From contig CAYXBK010000016.1 of assembly GCA_964463165.1 (NCBI GenBank), positions 41,567 to 105,566 of the forward strand: a stretch of 64,000 bases of DNA, written 5' to 3'. The position numbers were made by a program, and so were the translations under genes. This document shows, piece after piece, positions 25,384-34,557 of the stretch; positions within the stretch are counted from its first letter, which is position 1, and every line of letters begins with the position of its first letter. Source of the DNA: UBA7236 sp964463165 (lineage in GTDB: Bacteria; Bacteroidota; Bacteroidia; Chitinophagales; BACL12). A model generated the notes under the pieces. The model did no database searches, had not been told where the DNA came from, and was given only the letters and a program-made list of their open reading frames with translations.

Positions 25384-28300
25384 TTAGAAATTAAGTGTTA
25401 AATGGCCATAATAACGTTTCGCAGATGGAAACGGATTTACTTCAATACCTGTTGAGATACCGGTTGTTCCGAAATTCGAAACTTCAGGATCATAACTTGC
25501 ATAATCGAAGAAATTTAAAAGGTTATAACCAGATACACCCAGTTTCACTCCTTTCAAAAAATTATTTGTACTGCTTTGTACTTTTTCAGCATTCAATGTA
25601 TAATACAAACCGATTTCCCTTAAGCGCACATATGATGCATCCTGAACAAACGTAGATGCAGTTACGCCAATGGATGTTAATCTGTATAATCCATTTGAAT
25701 ATGGTTCCGGTTGTCCGTATGTATATTCATCGAAATCAGGGCTCGTTCCAAAAATATCAGAAAGTAATTGTGTGAGGTTTACGTTGTCTCCGCCTTTTTT
25801 CCAATGAATTAAAAAGCTGAGGCTCCAGTTTGCATAGCTGAGTTCTTCAGAAAAAGACATTTGGAAATCAGGTTCTGCATCACCGAATACATCAAGTCCT
25901 GCTGGTAAATTATCACCGGTTTTATCCAGCTCAAATAAATTATCAGGATTTCCGCTTGCATCAACCGGTGCAATTCCAACAAATTGTGTTGCACTTGCTC
26001 CTTCCTGAATATAATAAGTACCTAATGTTGTTCCGAATGAACCGACCGCAAATTCAGGAATATCCAGACGTGTTACTTCAGATCTGTTCATCCAGAAATT
26101 AATATGCGAATACCAGTTGAATTTTTCCTTATCGATGATTTCTGCACCAAGGCCTAATTCAACACCTTTGTTTTGTAAGTCTGCTGCATTCGTTACCTGC
26201 GATGTGAATCCTGAAGATTCAGGTACCTGTGCAATCAATAATAAATCTGATACTGTTTTAATATAATATGTTGCTTCAACAGTTAATCTGTCGTTCCAGA
26301 AACCGAGATCAGCACCGAATTCCAATTCACTCTGGCGTTCAGGTGCAACTTCCGGATTTCCTCTTTGTGTATTGATTAAGGATCCTGCAAGGCCACCGAT
26401 ATTTGTTCCGCCGAGTGATGTAAATGCAGAACCGAATGGAGCAAAGTTTCCGGATTGTCCGTATGCAACACGCAATTTTGCAAAATCAAAATCCGTCATA
26501 TTCCAGAAATCAAATTCACTTAATGTTAATGCAAGAGATGCTTTCGGATAAAAATATAATTTATTCGGATCGCCGTTGTTGGAAGATTTATCTCCGCGAA
26601 CACCAAGTGTGATATACATCTGATCATTCATATTTACTTCTTCCTGAACAAATCCGCCGAGGTCGAGCTGTTTTGCAATAAACTGATATGTGCTTACGGC
26701 GCCTGCCTGGTTCACATTTGTTTGCGAACCGATTAATTCTGTTGCAGTAATAATGGTTGTATTTCTGTCGAATTGCTCGCGGGTCAAACCGGCTTGTGTG
26801 CGGAAGGTTAATCCGTTTGCACCATAAAAAGTATGCACAAGAAATGCAGACTCATTATTATTGAAATTATATGTTGTGCCCTGAATGGATGCACCATTTG
26901 TTCCGTTACCATTTTTTTCAAATTGCAGATCACGCGGGAAAATTGCAGTGGTGCGCAAATTATAAAAATCAATTCCGCCCTGTAATGTTAATTTCAGAGA
27001 TTGATTATTTGTTGTGAAGATATCAGCCACGGCTGATCCTCCGCCGATATAACGATCCACCGCTTCATTATTTGTAATTAAAGCTGCTGTTTGTAAAAAA
27101 TTGGATGCACTGTACGGATTATCCGGATAATTACCGAGTGCATCGGGATGCAATTCGGCCCAGGATGGAGTTGCCACCATTGAAATACTCATGGTGGTTC
27201 CTGTATTATCATTATTGAAAAATCCTCTGTCGGCACTGGATTTAATATAATTATTGCTGATGTTCAGTGAAATTTTATTATTCACTTTATGATCAATATT
27301 TAAACGCAATCCGGTTTTTTCATAACCTGTATTCGGAACAATTCCTTCTTCAGATTTAAATGAACCACTTGCATAATAGGAAGTTCTGTCGCTTCCGCCT
27401 GCAACCGATAATCTTGAATCTGATAAGAGTCCGGTATTGCCGAATAATTCATCTTCATAATCATATAATTTTCCGGCGGCTTGTGCTGCTTCAAAATTTG
27501 CAACTTCACCGGGACCATAAAATGCTTCAACATTTTCGCTTGTCCATGGTCGTGTGCCTTGCGGATTAATTATTTGTGTTGCACCAATGGACTGAGAGAA
27601 ACTGATATTTGCTCCACCACTTGTTTGCTTACCGCGTTTTGTTGTGATGATAACAACACCACCCGCAGCACGTGAACCATAAATTGCCGCAGCAGATGCA
27701 CCTTTTAATATTTCTATACTTTCAATATCACCCGGATCAATATCCGCGATCCTGTTTGATGGATTATCCTGATCAAATTGTGCCTGGCTTCCACCTGCTG
27801 CTGCAGCAGAAACAACGTTTAAGCCGGCAGCAACTGTTGAATTATCTACATACACTCCATCAATAATAAATAAAGGTTGAGCAGGTGCATTGATGGAAGT
27901 GATACCACGCATTCTGATGCCGATACCTCCTCCCGGTGCACCGGAATTGGATGTGATCTGCGCACCCGGAAATTTTCCATAAAGTGCTCCGTCCAAAGTA
28001 GATTGTGTTGTGGTTCCGTTTATTGATTCGGAAGAAATCGTAGCAACGGAATTTGCAAGGTTTGTTCTTTTCACTGAAGTTGCCAAACCCGATATCACGA
28101 CTTCATCGAGTGTAGACGTCGATTCTTCAAGTGTTACATTTACGGTTCCTGCTGAGCTTACTTCTTTCTCGAGTGATTTGTATCCGAGATATGAATAAAT
28201 AAGCGTTGCAGATGCACCGGAAATTTGAACGGTGTAATTTCCATCAATATCTGTTACGGTACCGTTTGCTGTATTTTTTACGATCACTGTAACACCGATC

Positions 28301-28419
28301 AATGGTTCGCCCTTGGCATCTGTTACTTTTCCAGATACGGTAAATTGCGCCATCATGCTGAAGCTTGTGATGGTGAATGCAATAAGGGCCAATAAGAACT
28401 TAGGTAGATAAAATCTCAT
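25384..28419 (-). CDS. SusC/RagA-family TonB-dependent outer-membrane transporter
   Basis: About 1,010 aa. A signal peptide (MRFYLPKFLLALIAFTITSF) is followed by the carboxypeptidase-like regulatory domain (VSGKVTDAKGEPLIGVTVIV). The plug domain has the SusC marks LFIIDGVYVDN and IEILKGASAAAIYGSRAAGG, and the C-terminal barrel ends in RYYGHLTLNF. ATG at 28419 is preferred over 28458 because the signal peptide begins there. It is in an operon with the SusD-like gene, 18 bp apart. Confidence 0.96.
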   Translation of the reverse strand: MRFYLPKFLLALIAFTITSFSMMAQFTVSGKVTDAKGEPLIGVTVIVKNTANGTVTDIDGNYTVQISGASATLIYSYLGYKSLEKEVSSAGTVNVTLEESTSTLDEVVISGLATSVKRTNLANSVATISSESINGTTTQSTLDGALYGKFPGAQITSNSGAPGGGIGIRMRGITSINAPAQPLFIIDGVYVDNSTVAAGLNVVSAAAAGGSQAQFDQDNPSNRIADIDPGDIESIEILKGASAAAIYGSRAAGGVVIITTKRGKQTSGGANISFSQSIGATQIINPQGTRPWTSENVEAFYGPGEVANFEAAQAAGKLYDYEDELFGNTGLLSDSRLSVAGGSDRTSYYASGSFKSEEGIVPNTGYEKTGLRLNIDHKVNNKISLNISNNYIKSSADRGFFNNDNTGTTMSISMVATPSWAELHPDALGNYPDNPYSASNFLQTAALITNNEAVDRYIGGGSAVADIFTTNNQSLKLTLQGGIDFYNLRTTAIFPRDLQFEKNGNGTNGASIQGTTYNFNNNESAFLVHTFYGANGLTFRTQAGLTREQFDRNTTIITATELIGSQTNVNQAGAVSTYQFIAKQLDLGGFVQEEVNMNDQMYITLGVRGDKSSNNGDPNKLYFYPKASLALTLSEFDFWNMTDFDFAKLRVAYGQSGNFAPFGSAFTSLGGTNIGGLAGSLINTQRGNPEVAPERQSELEFGADLGFWNDRLTVEATYYIKTVSDLLLIAQVPESSGFTSQVTNAADLQNKGVELGLGAEIIDKEKFNWYSHINFWMNRSEVTRLDIPEFAVGSFGTTLGTYYIQEGASATQFVGIAPVDASGNPDNLFELDKTGDNLPAGLDVFGDAEPDFQMSFSEELSYANWSLSFLIHWKKGGDNVNLTQLLSDIFGTSPDFDEYTYGQPEPYSNGLYRLTSIGVTASTFVQDASYVRLREIGLYYTLNAEKVQSSTNNFLKGVKLGVSGYNLLNFFDYASYDPEVSNFGTTGISTGIEVNPFPSAKRYYGHLTLNF

Positions 28420-28546
28420 AGGCAGTGGTTTTAGACAGCAAGTGTAAATATTATTCATGGAGTATACAATTATTTAGTAAAAAATTTAAACAAATGTCAC
28501 CATATATATATTGACATGAATCGGGAAGGACTGTAAGAATCAACCC

Positions 28547-29608
28547 TTAATGAATTCCGGCTTTATCGAGCGCCTGTATATAGAGTTGTCTGTTCCGGTT
28601 ATGCTCGGCGAGTGTTTTGGCAAAATAATGATAACCCGAACCATCGCCTCTGGCGCACATAAATTTATAGTCATGATGTTCATAGTTCAGCACCGCATCA
28701 ATATATGCGATGGGCGGCATATGGATCGGCCCGGGAGGCAATCCGTAATTTTTATATGTATTATATGGTGAGTCGATTTCAAGGTCGGTCAAATAAATTC
28801 TTTTTTTTGCAAAATCACCTATTGCAAATTTTACCGTTGGGTCGGCTTCCAGTTTTTCGTTGTCAAGAATCCTGTTCATATAGACACCCGCAATTCGCGG
28901 TGCTTCATCGGCTGCTTTTTCATTTTCAGAATACACAATGGATGCAAGAATATAAACCTGTTCGGGGGTTAATCCTATTTTCTTTGCCTGCGCTGTTCTT
29001 TTCTCCGTCCAAAATGCATCATGCTCTCTTTTCATGCGTTGAATAAAATTTTCTGTGGTGCTTGTCCAATATAATTCATATGTGTTTGGAATAAAGAGCG
29101 TCATGAAATTATCTTTTGTCAAACCGAGTTTTGCAAAAACAGTACTCGTATCAAAATATTGCATGAAGTCTGCTGAATCGGGTTCGAGTTGCTCACCGAT
29201 CCTTGCGGCGAAATCCGTTTTTGTTCTGATATTATTGAATGTAACATTCACGGGTATTTGCCTGCCGCTTCCGAATAAATTCACCAGGTCGCGGTTGCTC
29301 ATTCCATTTGTAACTAAATAATGCCCTGGTTGCAGATGTGTATCAAGATGGCGTTTCGCAGCCCACCATAAAAATGCATCTGGATCTTTGAGAAGATTAT
29401 TTTCCTTTAATTGCTCGAAAAGAGTATTGAGGTCATCCTTTGAAGAAATATATACATCGCCTTTTTGCTCGCCGACGGAAACATTTGAAAGCATAATTTT
29501 TTTATACATCCCGTAGCCAAGTATTGCAGCGACGGCAATTACTAATACGATGCACAATAAAATTATTTTGACGATTTTCCTTTTAAAAAACGGGCGGCGC
29601 TCAGGCAT
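28547..29608 (-). CDS. mltG: Endolytic transglycosylase MltG
   Basis: This membrane-anchored lytic transglycosylase cuts nascent peptidoglycan. One N-terminal helix (about 13-35) is followed by the YceG domain, with the catalytic Glu in ILASIVYSENEKAADEAPRIAGVY and the substrate-site segments SPYNTYKNYGLPPGPI and YHYFAKTLAEHNRN. ATG at 29608 (MPERRPFFKR) is chosen because a terminator for the upstream gene lies at 29644-29668, inside any longer form. Confidence 0.95.
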   Translation of the reverse strand: MPERRPFFKRKIVKIILLCIVLVIAVAAILGYGMYKKIMLSNVSVGEQKGDVYISSKDDLNTLFEQLKENNLLKDPDAFLWWAAKRHLDTHLQPGHYLVTNGMSNRDLVNLFGSGRQIPVNVTFNNIRTKTDFAARIGEQLEPDSADFMQYFDTSTVFAKLGLTKDNFMTLFIPNTYELYWTSTTENFIQRMKREHDAFWTEKRTAQAKKIGLTPEQVYILASIVYSENEKAADEAPRIAGVYMNRILDNEKLEADPTVKFAIGDFAKKRIYLTDLEIDSPYNTYKNYGLPPGPIHMPPIAYIDAVLNYEHHDYKFMCARGDGSGYHYFAKTLAEHNRNRQLYIQALDKAGIH

Positions 29609-29643
29609 ATATTCCCAAAAATAAAGGATAAGTGGTATAAAAT

Positions 29644-29668
29644 AAAAAAAGCCCCGATTCGGAGCTTT
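29644..29668 (-). terminator. Terminator upstream of mltG
   Basis: On the minus strand the imperfect stem GCTCCG...CGGGGC (29665-29651) is followed by a run of seven T (29650-29644). It ends transcription of the gene at 29700-30080. Confidence 0.7.
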
Positions 29669-29699
29669 TCCTGCTATCTTACCTACCATTCAAAATTTC

Positions 29700-30080
29700 T
29701 TATGCAGCTTTTGCATTTATGACAAGCGTATAATGCGCTCCTTTTTCCGTACAATTTTTTAATTGTGCGCCTTCCAGTTTTTGGCGGATATAAAATTCAA
29801 ATAAATTATCCTTTGTTACCACTTGTTCAATATGAATTTTATTTTCATCCGTAATGGTAAATGTCACCTGTGCCATACTCGTCAGTTCCATTTCTTTCAA
29901 CGCAACTTTATCATTCACAAGCCCGGTTACTTCCGTATATAAATTTTGCGTATCGCCGCAATCAGGAGCTTCGGGTGTGAAAGCAGACAAAGAAATAAAT
30001 ATCGCACCTGAAGCCGACAATGAAAGAATTAATGTAAGGGCGGTTAAAAGATTTTTCATAATTGTATTTGTATTTTGCAA
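29700..30080 (-). CDS. Small secreted protein, paralogue of 30261-30608
   Basis: This 126-aa protein has an N-terminal signal peptide. Its C-terminal domain (VTFTITDENKIHIEQVVTKD then FYIRQKLEGAQL) resembles in layout the TonB C-terminal-like small periplasmic proteins. The next gene upstream encodes a protein with the same order of elements. Function unknown. Confidence 0.75.
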   Translation of the reverse strand: MQNTNTIMKNLLTALTLILSLSASGAIFISLSAFTPEAPDCGDTQNLYTEVTGLVNDKVALKEMELTSMAQVTFTITDENKIHIEQVVTKDNLFEFYIRQKLEGAQLKNCTEKGAHYTLVINAKAA

Positions 30081-30208
30081 AATTGCCGGAAATGTTTCCT
30101 AAAATGCGATAAGAAAAATTAATCTTATCAGCTGATTTGTTAATTCTTGTTTCGGGATTTTAAATTAAACTGCTGTTTGGTTAATGTTTATTAATCTCCG
30201 GAAGATTT

Positions 30209-30241
30209 AAAAAAAGCCCTCTTTGTTTCGAGGGCTTTTGT
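30209..30241 (-). terminator. Terminator after 30261-30608 gene
   Basis: AAAGCCCTC (30213-30221) pairs with GAGGGCTTT (30230-30238), and the minus strand continues in T. It lies 20 bp past the stop of the minus-strand gene. Confidence 0.85.
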
Positions 30242-30260
30242 TGCAACCGGATGGATGACA

Positions 30261-30608
30261 TTATTCCGGCTGCACAGCGTTCATGATAAACGTAAATGTT
30301 TTACCTACTATTGATTCTGTTACTGATAATTTCATTCCTTCGAGAGCTTTGCGAATATGATATTCAAGAAGAAAATCATTTGACTGCACTTCACTGATAT
30401 GCACATATCCTTCTGCGTCAACAGTGAAACTTACATCAGCCTGGCCGTTGATTCCAAGTTCGGTTACAACATCATCAGCACATATCTGGCTGCTGACATC
30501 ATTAATTACCTGTTGGTTTTCAGTTGAAGCAGCTGCAGATTTAGTTTCAGTGCCTGCATAACTATTCAGGGAGATTGCGATTGCGATTATGGTTAAAAGC
30601 GATTTCAT
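30261..30608 (-). CDS. Small secreted protein, paralogue of 29700-30080
   Basis: This 115-aa protein has a signal peptide (MKSLLTIIAIAISLNSYAG). Its C-terminal domain contains VSFTVDAEGYVHISEVQSND and EYHIRKALEGMKL, aligned in order with the paralogue about 180 bp downstream. Each gene has its own terminator, so they are separate units. Function unknown. Confidence 0.75.
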   Translation of the reverse strand: MKSLLTIIAIAISLNSYAGTETKSAAASTENQQVINDVSSQICADDVVTELGINGQADVSFTVDAEGYVHISEVQSNDFLLEYHIRKALEGMKLSVTESIVGKTFTFIMNAVQPE

Positions 30609-30706
30609 AATAATATTTTTTATTGGTTTAGTTATTTATTTTCTTGTGTTACGAACATAAGTCGCAGAGCTCCGCATAAAAGTTACAGGATTGCGAAAAT
30701 AATTTG

Positions 30707-31954
30707 TTAAGACTTCGTTAAAGCGCCCGCATTGCGACTGAAATACAGGCCCAGCAAGGAATTGAAGAAAGCATAAAATACAACGCCGCTTTGCGTTTTG
30801 AACATCGACTCGGTAAAAATATTGATGAGAAACAAGAAAAGAAAGATGAAATAGATGGAGTTCTGCTGCCCGATGGCAAACCTGACGGAGTAGATCATCA
30901 CAAAGAGAAACAGCGCAAAGCCGATCAGGCCTGTTTCAATGATCGTCTGCAAATACTGGTTATGCGCATTGTAGCGTTCCTCCACTCCTTTTGTGAAATT
31001 GTTTGTAGCATACTGATCGACCAGATACTGTTCGGCATCACCTGAACCAACACCAGTAAATAAATGGTCACCGGAAATTTCCAATCCGCTTTTCCAAATT
31101 TCCTCCCGCGAATCGGTGCTGTTTGCATAATCCACCTTATTATAGGTAAACAACATCAGAAAACGCTCACGTGTTGTGGGAAGAGAGAGGATCAATAGCA
31201 GGCCCGCTGTTAAAATGGCGATCAAAAAACCAATTGTTTTTATTTTACCATACACCGGAACAAGTGCTAGATATAACAGGATGCACACTAAAATAAAGAG
31301 TGATAAAATCGCCATTTTGGATGAAAGCAGAAAAATAAAAAATGCCAGAAACAAAATGGTGCTGATATGCAGCAATTTAAATTTGCGGGGAGATTGTTTC
31401 CAAACCTGTAATAAATTGAAAAGCAAAAACAGCAATGCAAATACTTCGAACATTGCAATATAGGATGGATGGATGAATGTGAATTCTACCAGGTCTGTAT
31501 AAAAAAAATGATTCACTCCTTCCGTAAAATAATCGTAGGATGCTTTTGAAAGTGCGGCTATTGCAAATAAAAAACAGGAAATAACAAAGCAGCGGATAAT
31601 CAGTAGTATTTCTTTTTTTCGCAAATCGATATAAGCACCTAATATAATTGGGATGAGGGCGATGGATATTTTTACCTGGAGATCTCTTGCAGCGAGTTCT
31701 TTATTTGCAGATAACACATAACCGAAGAGTGCAATGAGGTACAAAGAAGCAAATACAAATATCGACCGGTTGTTTTTGAGCCGCTGCCATTTCGCCGGAA
31801 AATTTCCGGTACATATTGCGATAAGCGCTGCAAGTGTGAGCAGCGGTGAAGGCAATACTTTATGAAACGGCAATACAAGTGCAACCGCACATAAAAGCCC
31901 GATAAATATTTTTTCGGCAAGATTTCTTTTGGTGATTGTTTGCTTCGGCTCCAT
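30707..31954 (-). CDS. O-antigen ligase/polymerase-type (WaaL/Wzy) membrane protein
   Basis: This 415-aa, roughly 10-12-helix protein has the large periplasmic loop and conserved His of O-antigen ligases (RYNAHNQYLQTIIETGLIGF), preceded by LFTGVGSGDAEQYL. It would join or polymerise surface polysaccharide at the inner membrane. Its ATG shares one base with the stop of the sugar-phosphate transferase gene (TGATG), so the two are translationally coupled. Confidence 0.87.
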   Translation of the reverse strand: MEPKQTITKRNLAEKIFIGLLCAVALVLPFHKVLPSPLLTLAALIAICTGNFPAKWQRLKNNRSIFVFASLYLIALFGYVLSANKELAARDLQVKISIALIPIILGAYIDLRKKEILLIIRCFVISCFLFAIAALSKASYDYFTEGVNHFFYTDLVEFTFIHPSYIAMFEVFALLFLLFNLLQVWKQSPRKFKLLHISTILFLAFFIFLLSSKMAILSLFILVCILLYLALVPVYGKIKTIGFLIAILTAGLLLILSLPTTRERFLMLFTYNKVDYANSTDSREEIWKSGLEISGDHLFTGVGSGDAEQYLVDQYATNNFTKGVEERYNAHNQYLQTIIETGLIGFALFLFVMIYSVRFAIGQQNSIYFIFLFLFLINIFTESMFKTQSGVVFYAFFNSLLGLYFSRNAGALTKS

Positions 31955-33375
31955 CAGGTACCCTTAAATTTAAGGATAACGGCGATTGTTTTAAAAATGA
32001 TCTGCAGATCAAGCAGCAATGAACGGTGTTTGATATAATATAAATCGTATTGTAATTTGATTAGCGAATCATCTACATCGGCAGCATAATAATGTTTTAC
32101 CTGTGCCCATCCGGTTAATCCGGGTTTCACCGTATTACGCAAATTAAAGAAAGGTATTTTCTTGCTCAGCTCTTCCACAAAATAAGCACGCTCGGGACGC
32201 GGGCCGATCAGGTTCATTTCCCCTTTCAGAATATTAATAAATTGCGGTAATTCATCCAGCCGGGTTTTACGCAAAAATTTCCCGACGGTAGTAATGCGTT
32301 CATCGTCTTTCGTTGCGAATTGCGGTCCGGAATGTTTTTCTGCATCAACGATCATGGTCCGGAATTTTATAATGCGGAATAATTTTCCGTTTTGCCCGAC
32401 CCGTTCCTGCGTATAAAAGAGCGGCCCTCTGCTGAAAAGTAAATTGCTGATCCAGACAAATGGAAGCACAATTAAAAAAAATACTGCAGCCAGCAAACCG
32501 CAAAATAAATTCATCACGCGGTTGATAAGCAAATAAAAATTATCCGTATGCAAAATGCTGTATGGATTTGTCAGATAATAAATTCCCGCTTTATCTTTTA
32601 CCATGAGTTTACCGGTGAGCTCCTCGTACAATTCTGTTGCCTGCACAATTATTATCCCGCTCTGCTCGCATGCAACGATCTGCGCATAGAGTTTTCCGGA
32701 AAGGTTTTCCTGTTCAGGAATTGCAAGTATGATCTCATTTACATCCAGCCTCCTTGCAAATTTTGTAAGCCGGTCGCTGTTGCCGAGCACTTTTACTTCA
32801 TCATAAATTTTATTGTGCTTTTCAACATCCTCATCGATGTACCCGTAAATTTTATATGCGGTGCGGTGATAGATTGCCTGATCGTGCAATAAGGTACGCA
32901 CAATTTCTCTTCCTGTATATCCGGCACCAATTACAAGTGCTTTTTTATTCAGGATCGGATGACTTAAAAAGAGAGCATAACATAAACGCCATATCAAAAC
33001 AAGAATAACGATCGCAGCAATTAATACAAATGCGGGGAAGCGGTTCTCGGGTAGTGTGGGACTTAAAAAGGGAATAAACAAATATGTGATACCGGTTAAT
33101 AATGCCGTGAATGCGGTATTGCGAATTGTGAGATAAATCCGGTCGACATTTGCGAGTTTATATAAATTAAAAATATAACTGTAAAAAAACCAGAGGGCAA
33201 CTATTAATAATACCCATAGTATATTTTCAAGGAATGTATGGTAATTATTTAATGCGGATGGATGAAAGAATTTCAAATACACAAATAAGGCCGCAAGAAT
33301 GAGCATTACATCCACCACGATCAGGACATACCGCCTGAATAAAAACCCGAAATCGTATTTCTTTTTTACTGCCAT
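31954..33375 (-). CDS. Polyprenyl glycosylphosphotransferase (exopolysaccharide initiation)
   Basis: About 473 aa. Four or five N-terminal helices and a CoA-binding-like segment (KKALVIGAGYTGREIVRTLL) precede the C-terminal sugar-transferase domain with FRIIKFRTMIVDAEK, RKTRLDELPQFINILKGEMN and GPRPERAYF. It moves a sugar phosphate to undecaprenyl phosphate, the first step of polysaccharide assembly. ATG at 33375 (MAVKKKYDFG) is chosen. A longer reading frame to 33531 merely translates tandem repeats. Two heptamer arrays lie directly upstream. Confidence 0.93.
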   Translation of the reverse strand: MAVKKKYDFGFLFRRYVLIVVDVMLILAALFVYLKFFHPSALNNYHTFLENILWVLLIVALWFFYSYIFNLYKLANVDRIYLTIRNTAFTALLTGITYLFIPFLSPTLPENRFPAFVLIAAIVILVLIWRLCYALFLSHPILNKKALVIGAGYTGREIVRTLLHDQAIYHRTAYKIYGYIDEDVEKHNKIYDEVKVLGNSDRLTKFARRLDVNEIILAIPEQENLSGKLYAQIVACEQSGIIIVQATELYEELTGKLMVKDKAGIYYLTNPYSILHTDNFYLLINRVMNLFCGLLAAVFFLIVLPFVWISNLLFSRGPLFYTQERVGQNGKLFRIIKFRTMIVDAEKHSGPQFATKDDERITTVGKFLRKTRLDELPQFINILKGEMNLIGPRPERAYFVEELSKKIPFFNLRNTVKPGLTGWAQVKHYYAADVDDSLIKLQYDLYYIKHRSLLLDLQIIFKTIAVILKFKGT

Positions 33376-33410
33376 TCTCAAACTCCATCGCAAAAATAAG
33401 GGATTGGACT

Positions 33411-33452
33411 GAGGATGCGTGATGAGGGGTGAGTAGTGAGTGGTGAGAACTA
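33411..33452. repeat. Degenerate heptamer array (AGTGGTG-like)
   Basis: Six 7-bp units of the AGTGGTG type (for example AGGGGTG, AGTAGTG, AGTGGTG) lie 36 bp upstream of the glycosylphosphotransferase start. The outer units are poorly conserved. Confidence 0.65.
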
Positions 33453-33461
33453 AAGTTTCAA

Positions 33462-33529
33462 ATACCTGATACCTGATACCTGATACTTGATACCTGATAC
33501 TTGATACCTGATACCTGATACCTGATACC
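33462..33529. repeat. Heptamer tandem array (ATACCTG)n
   Basis: Nine full units of ATACCTG/ATACTTG plus a partial unit, almost perfect. It lies between the divergent glycosylphosphotransferase and DUF2911 genes. Confidence 0.9.
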
Positions 33530-33573
33530 AAATCCCATTTACCGGCACCGGCCCACGTTCCTTGATTCTTTCT

Positions 33574-33581
33574 TAATTTTG
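33574..33581 (+). promoter_or_regulatory. -7 box TAATTTTG for DUF2911 gene
   Basis: TAATTTTG fits TAnnTTTG and lies 16 bp before the ATG at 33597, giving a short A-rich leader. The spacing to a -33 element is not convincing. Confidence 0.5.
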
Positions 33582-33596
33582 CAAAAAAAATATTTT

Positions 33597-34448
33597 ATGA
33601 AAAAAATTACGCTATTGGTTATTTCATTCATTACCGTCTTCACATTACAAAGCACGGCGCAGGATCTGAACTTACCGCAGCCGAGCCCATGGGCACAGGT
33701 TTCACAAAAATTCGGGATGGCAAAAGCCACCATTACATATTCAAGGCCGGGAGTGAAAGGCAGAAAAATATTCGGCAATGTTGTTCCTTATGGTGAAATA
33801 TGGCGTACAGGTGCAAATCAATGTGTGCTGCTCCAGCTGGAAGGAAATGATATTATGATCAACAATGTAAAGATCAATGCCGGTACTTATTCATTATTTA
33901 CAATTCCGGGTGAAAATGAATGGACCATCATCATCAATAAAAACACCGAATTATGGGGAACAGGTGGTTATAAACAGGAAGAAGATGTGATGCGATTTAC
34001 AGTGAAGCCATCTGTAAATACAATGACGGAATCATTTACAATTGATTTTGCTAATGTGAAAGATAAAAGCACAACTGTTCAGCTTTATTGGGAAACGACG
34101 AAAGTAAGTTTTGATATCACAAATGATTATATCAATGAAGGCATGAAACAAATTGAAGAAGCGATTGCTGCAGCAGAAAATACAATGGGTTTATACAATG
34201 ATGCTGCTGAATATTATCTCGATAATAATCTCGACTCAAAACTCGCACTGGAATGGGCTAAAAAATCGGCCGCACAAAAAGAAAAATACTGGAATTTATA
34301 TACACTGGCCCGTGCATATGCTGCAAATGGAATGAAGAAAGAAGCAATTGAAACAGCGAATAAATCTCTTACACTTGCAAACGAAGCGAAAAATACCGGA
34401 TTTGCTCTTACAATTTCCAAAAGCCTGGATGAATGGAATAAAATGTAA
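33597..34448 (+). CDS. DUF2911 domain secreted protein
   Basis: About 283 aa. A signal peptide (MKKITLLVISFITVFTLQ) precedes the DUF2911 signature LNLPQPSPWAQVSQKFGMA, ITYSRPGVKGRKIFG and IWRTGANQC. A TPR-like helical tail follows (about 190-283). The function of the family is unknown. ATG at 33597 is preferred over a non-ATG start 18 bp upstream because the signal peptide and the -7 box fit it. Confidence 0.9.
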   Translation: MKKITLLVISFITVFTLQSTAQDLNLPQPSPWAQVSQKFGMAKATITYSRPGVKGRKIFGNVVPYGEIWRTGANQCVLLQLEGNDIMINNVKINAGTYSLFTIPGENEWTIIINKNTELWGTGGYKQEEDVMRFTVKPSVNTMTESFTIDFANVKDKSTTVQLYWETTKVSFDITNDYINEGMKQIEEAIAAAENTMGLYNDAAEYYLDNNLDSKLALEWAKKSAAQKEKYWNLYTLARAYAANGMKKEAIETANKSLTLANEAKNTGFALTISKSLDEWNKM

Positions 34449-34474
34449 AACAGAATTTGTTTTAATGAATGCAT

Positions 34475-34507
34475 AAAAAAAAGCTGATCAAATGATCAGC
34501 TTTTTTT
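34475..34507. terminator. Bidirectional terminator
   Basis: An A-run, then GCTGATCA-aa-TGATCAGC (34483-34500), then a run of T (34501-34507). It serves both the DUF2911 gene (+) and the convergent gene ending at 34558 (-). Confidence 0.92.
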
Positions 34508-34557
34508 GTATAATTTGAAAGCAAATAAAGATGCAGCAATTAAAATATTCAGTACTC

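Noticed and set aside
33462..33529. CRISPR array
   Set aside because: The units are 7 bp with no spacers; the same applies to the arrays at 47547, 60602 and 63933.
33376..33531. N-terminal extension of the glycosylphosphotransferase
   Set aside because: It translates heptamer repeats (for example SGIRYQVSSIRYQV); the typical membrane-anchored start is at 33375.
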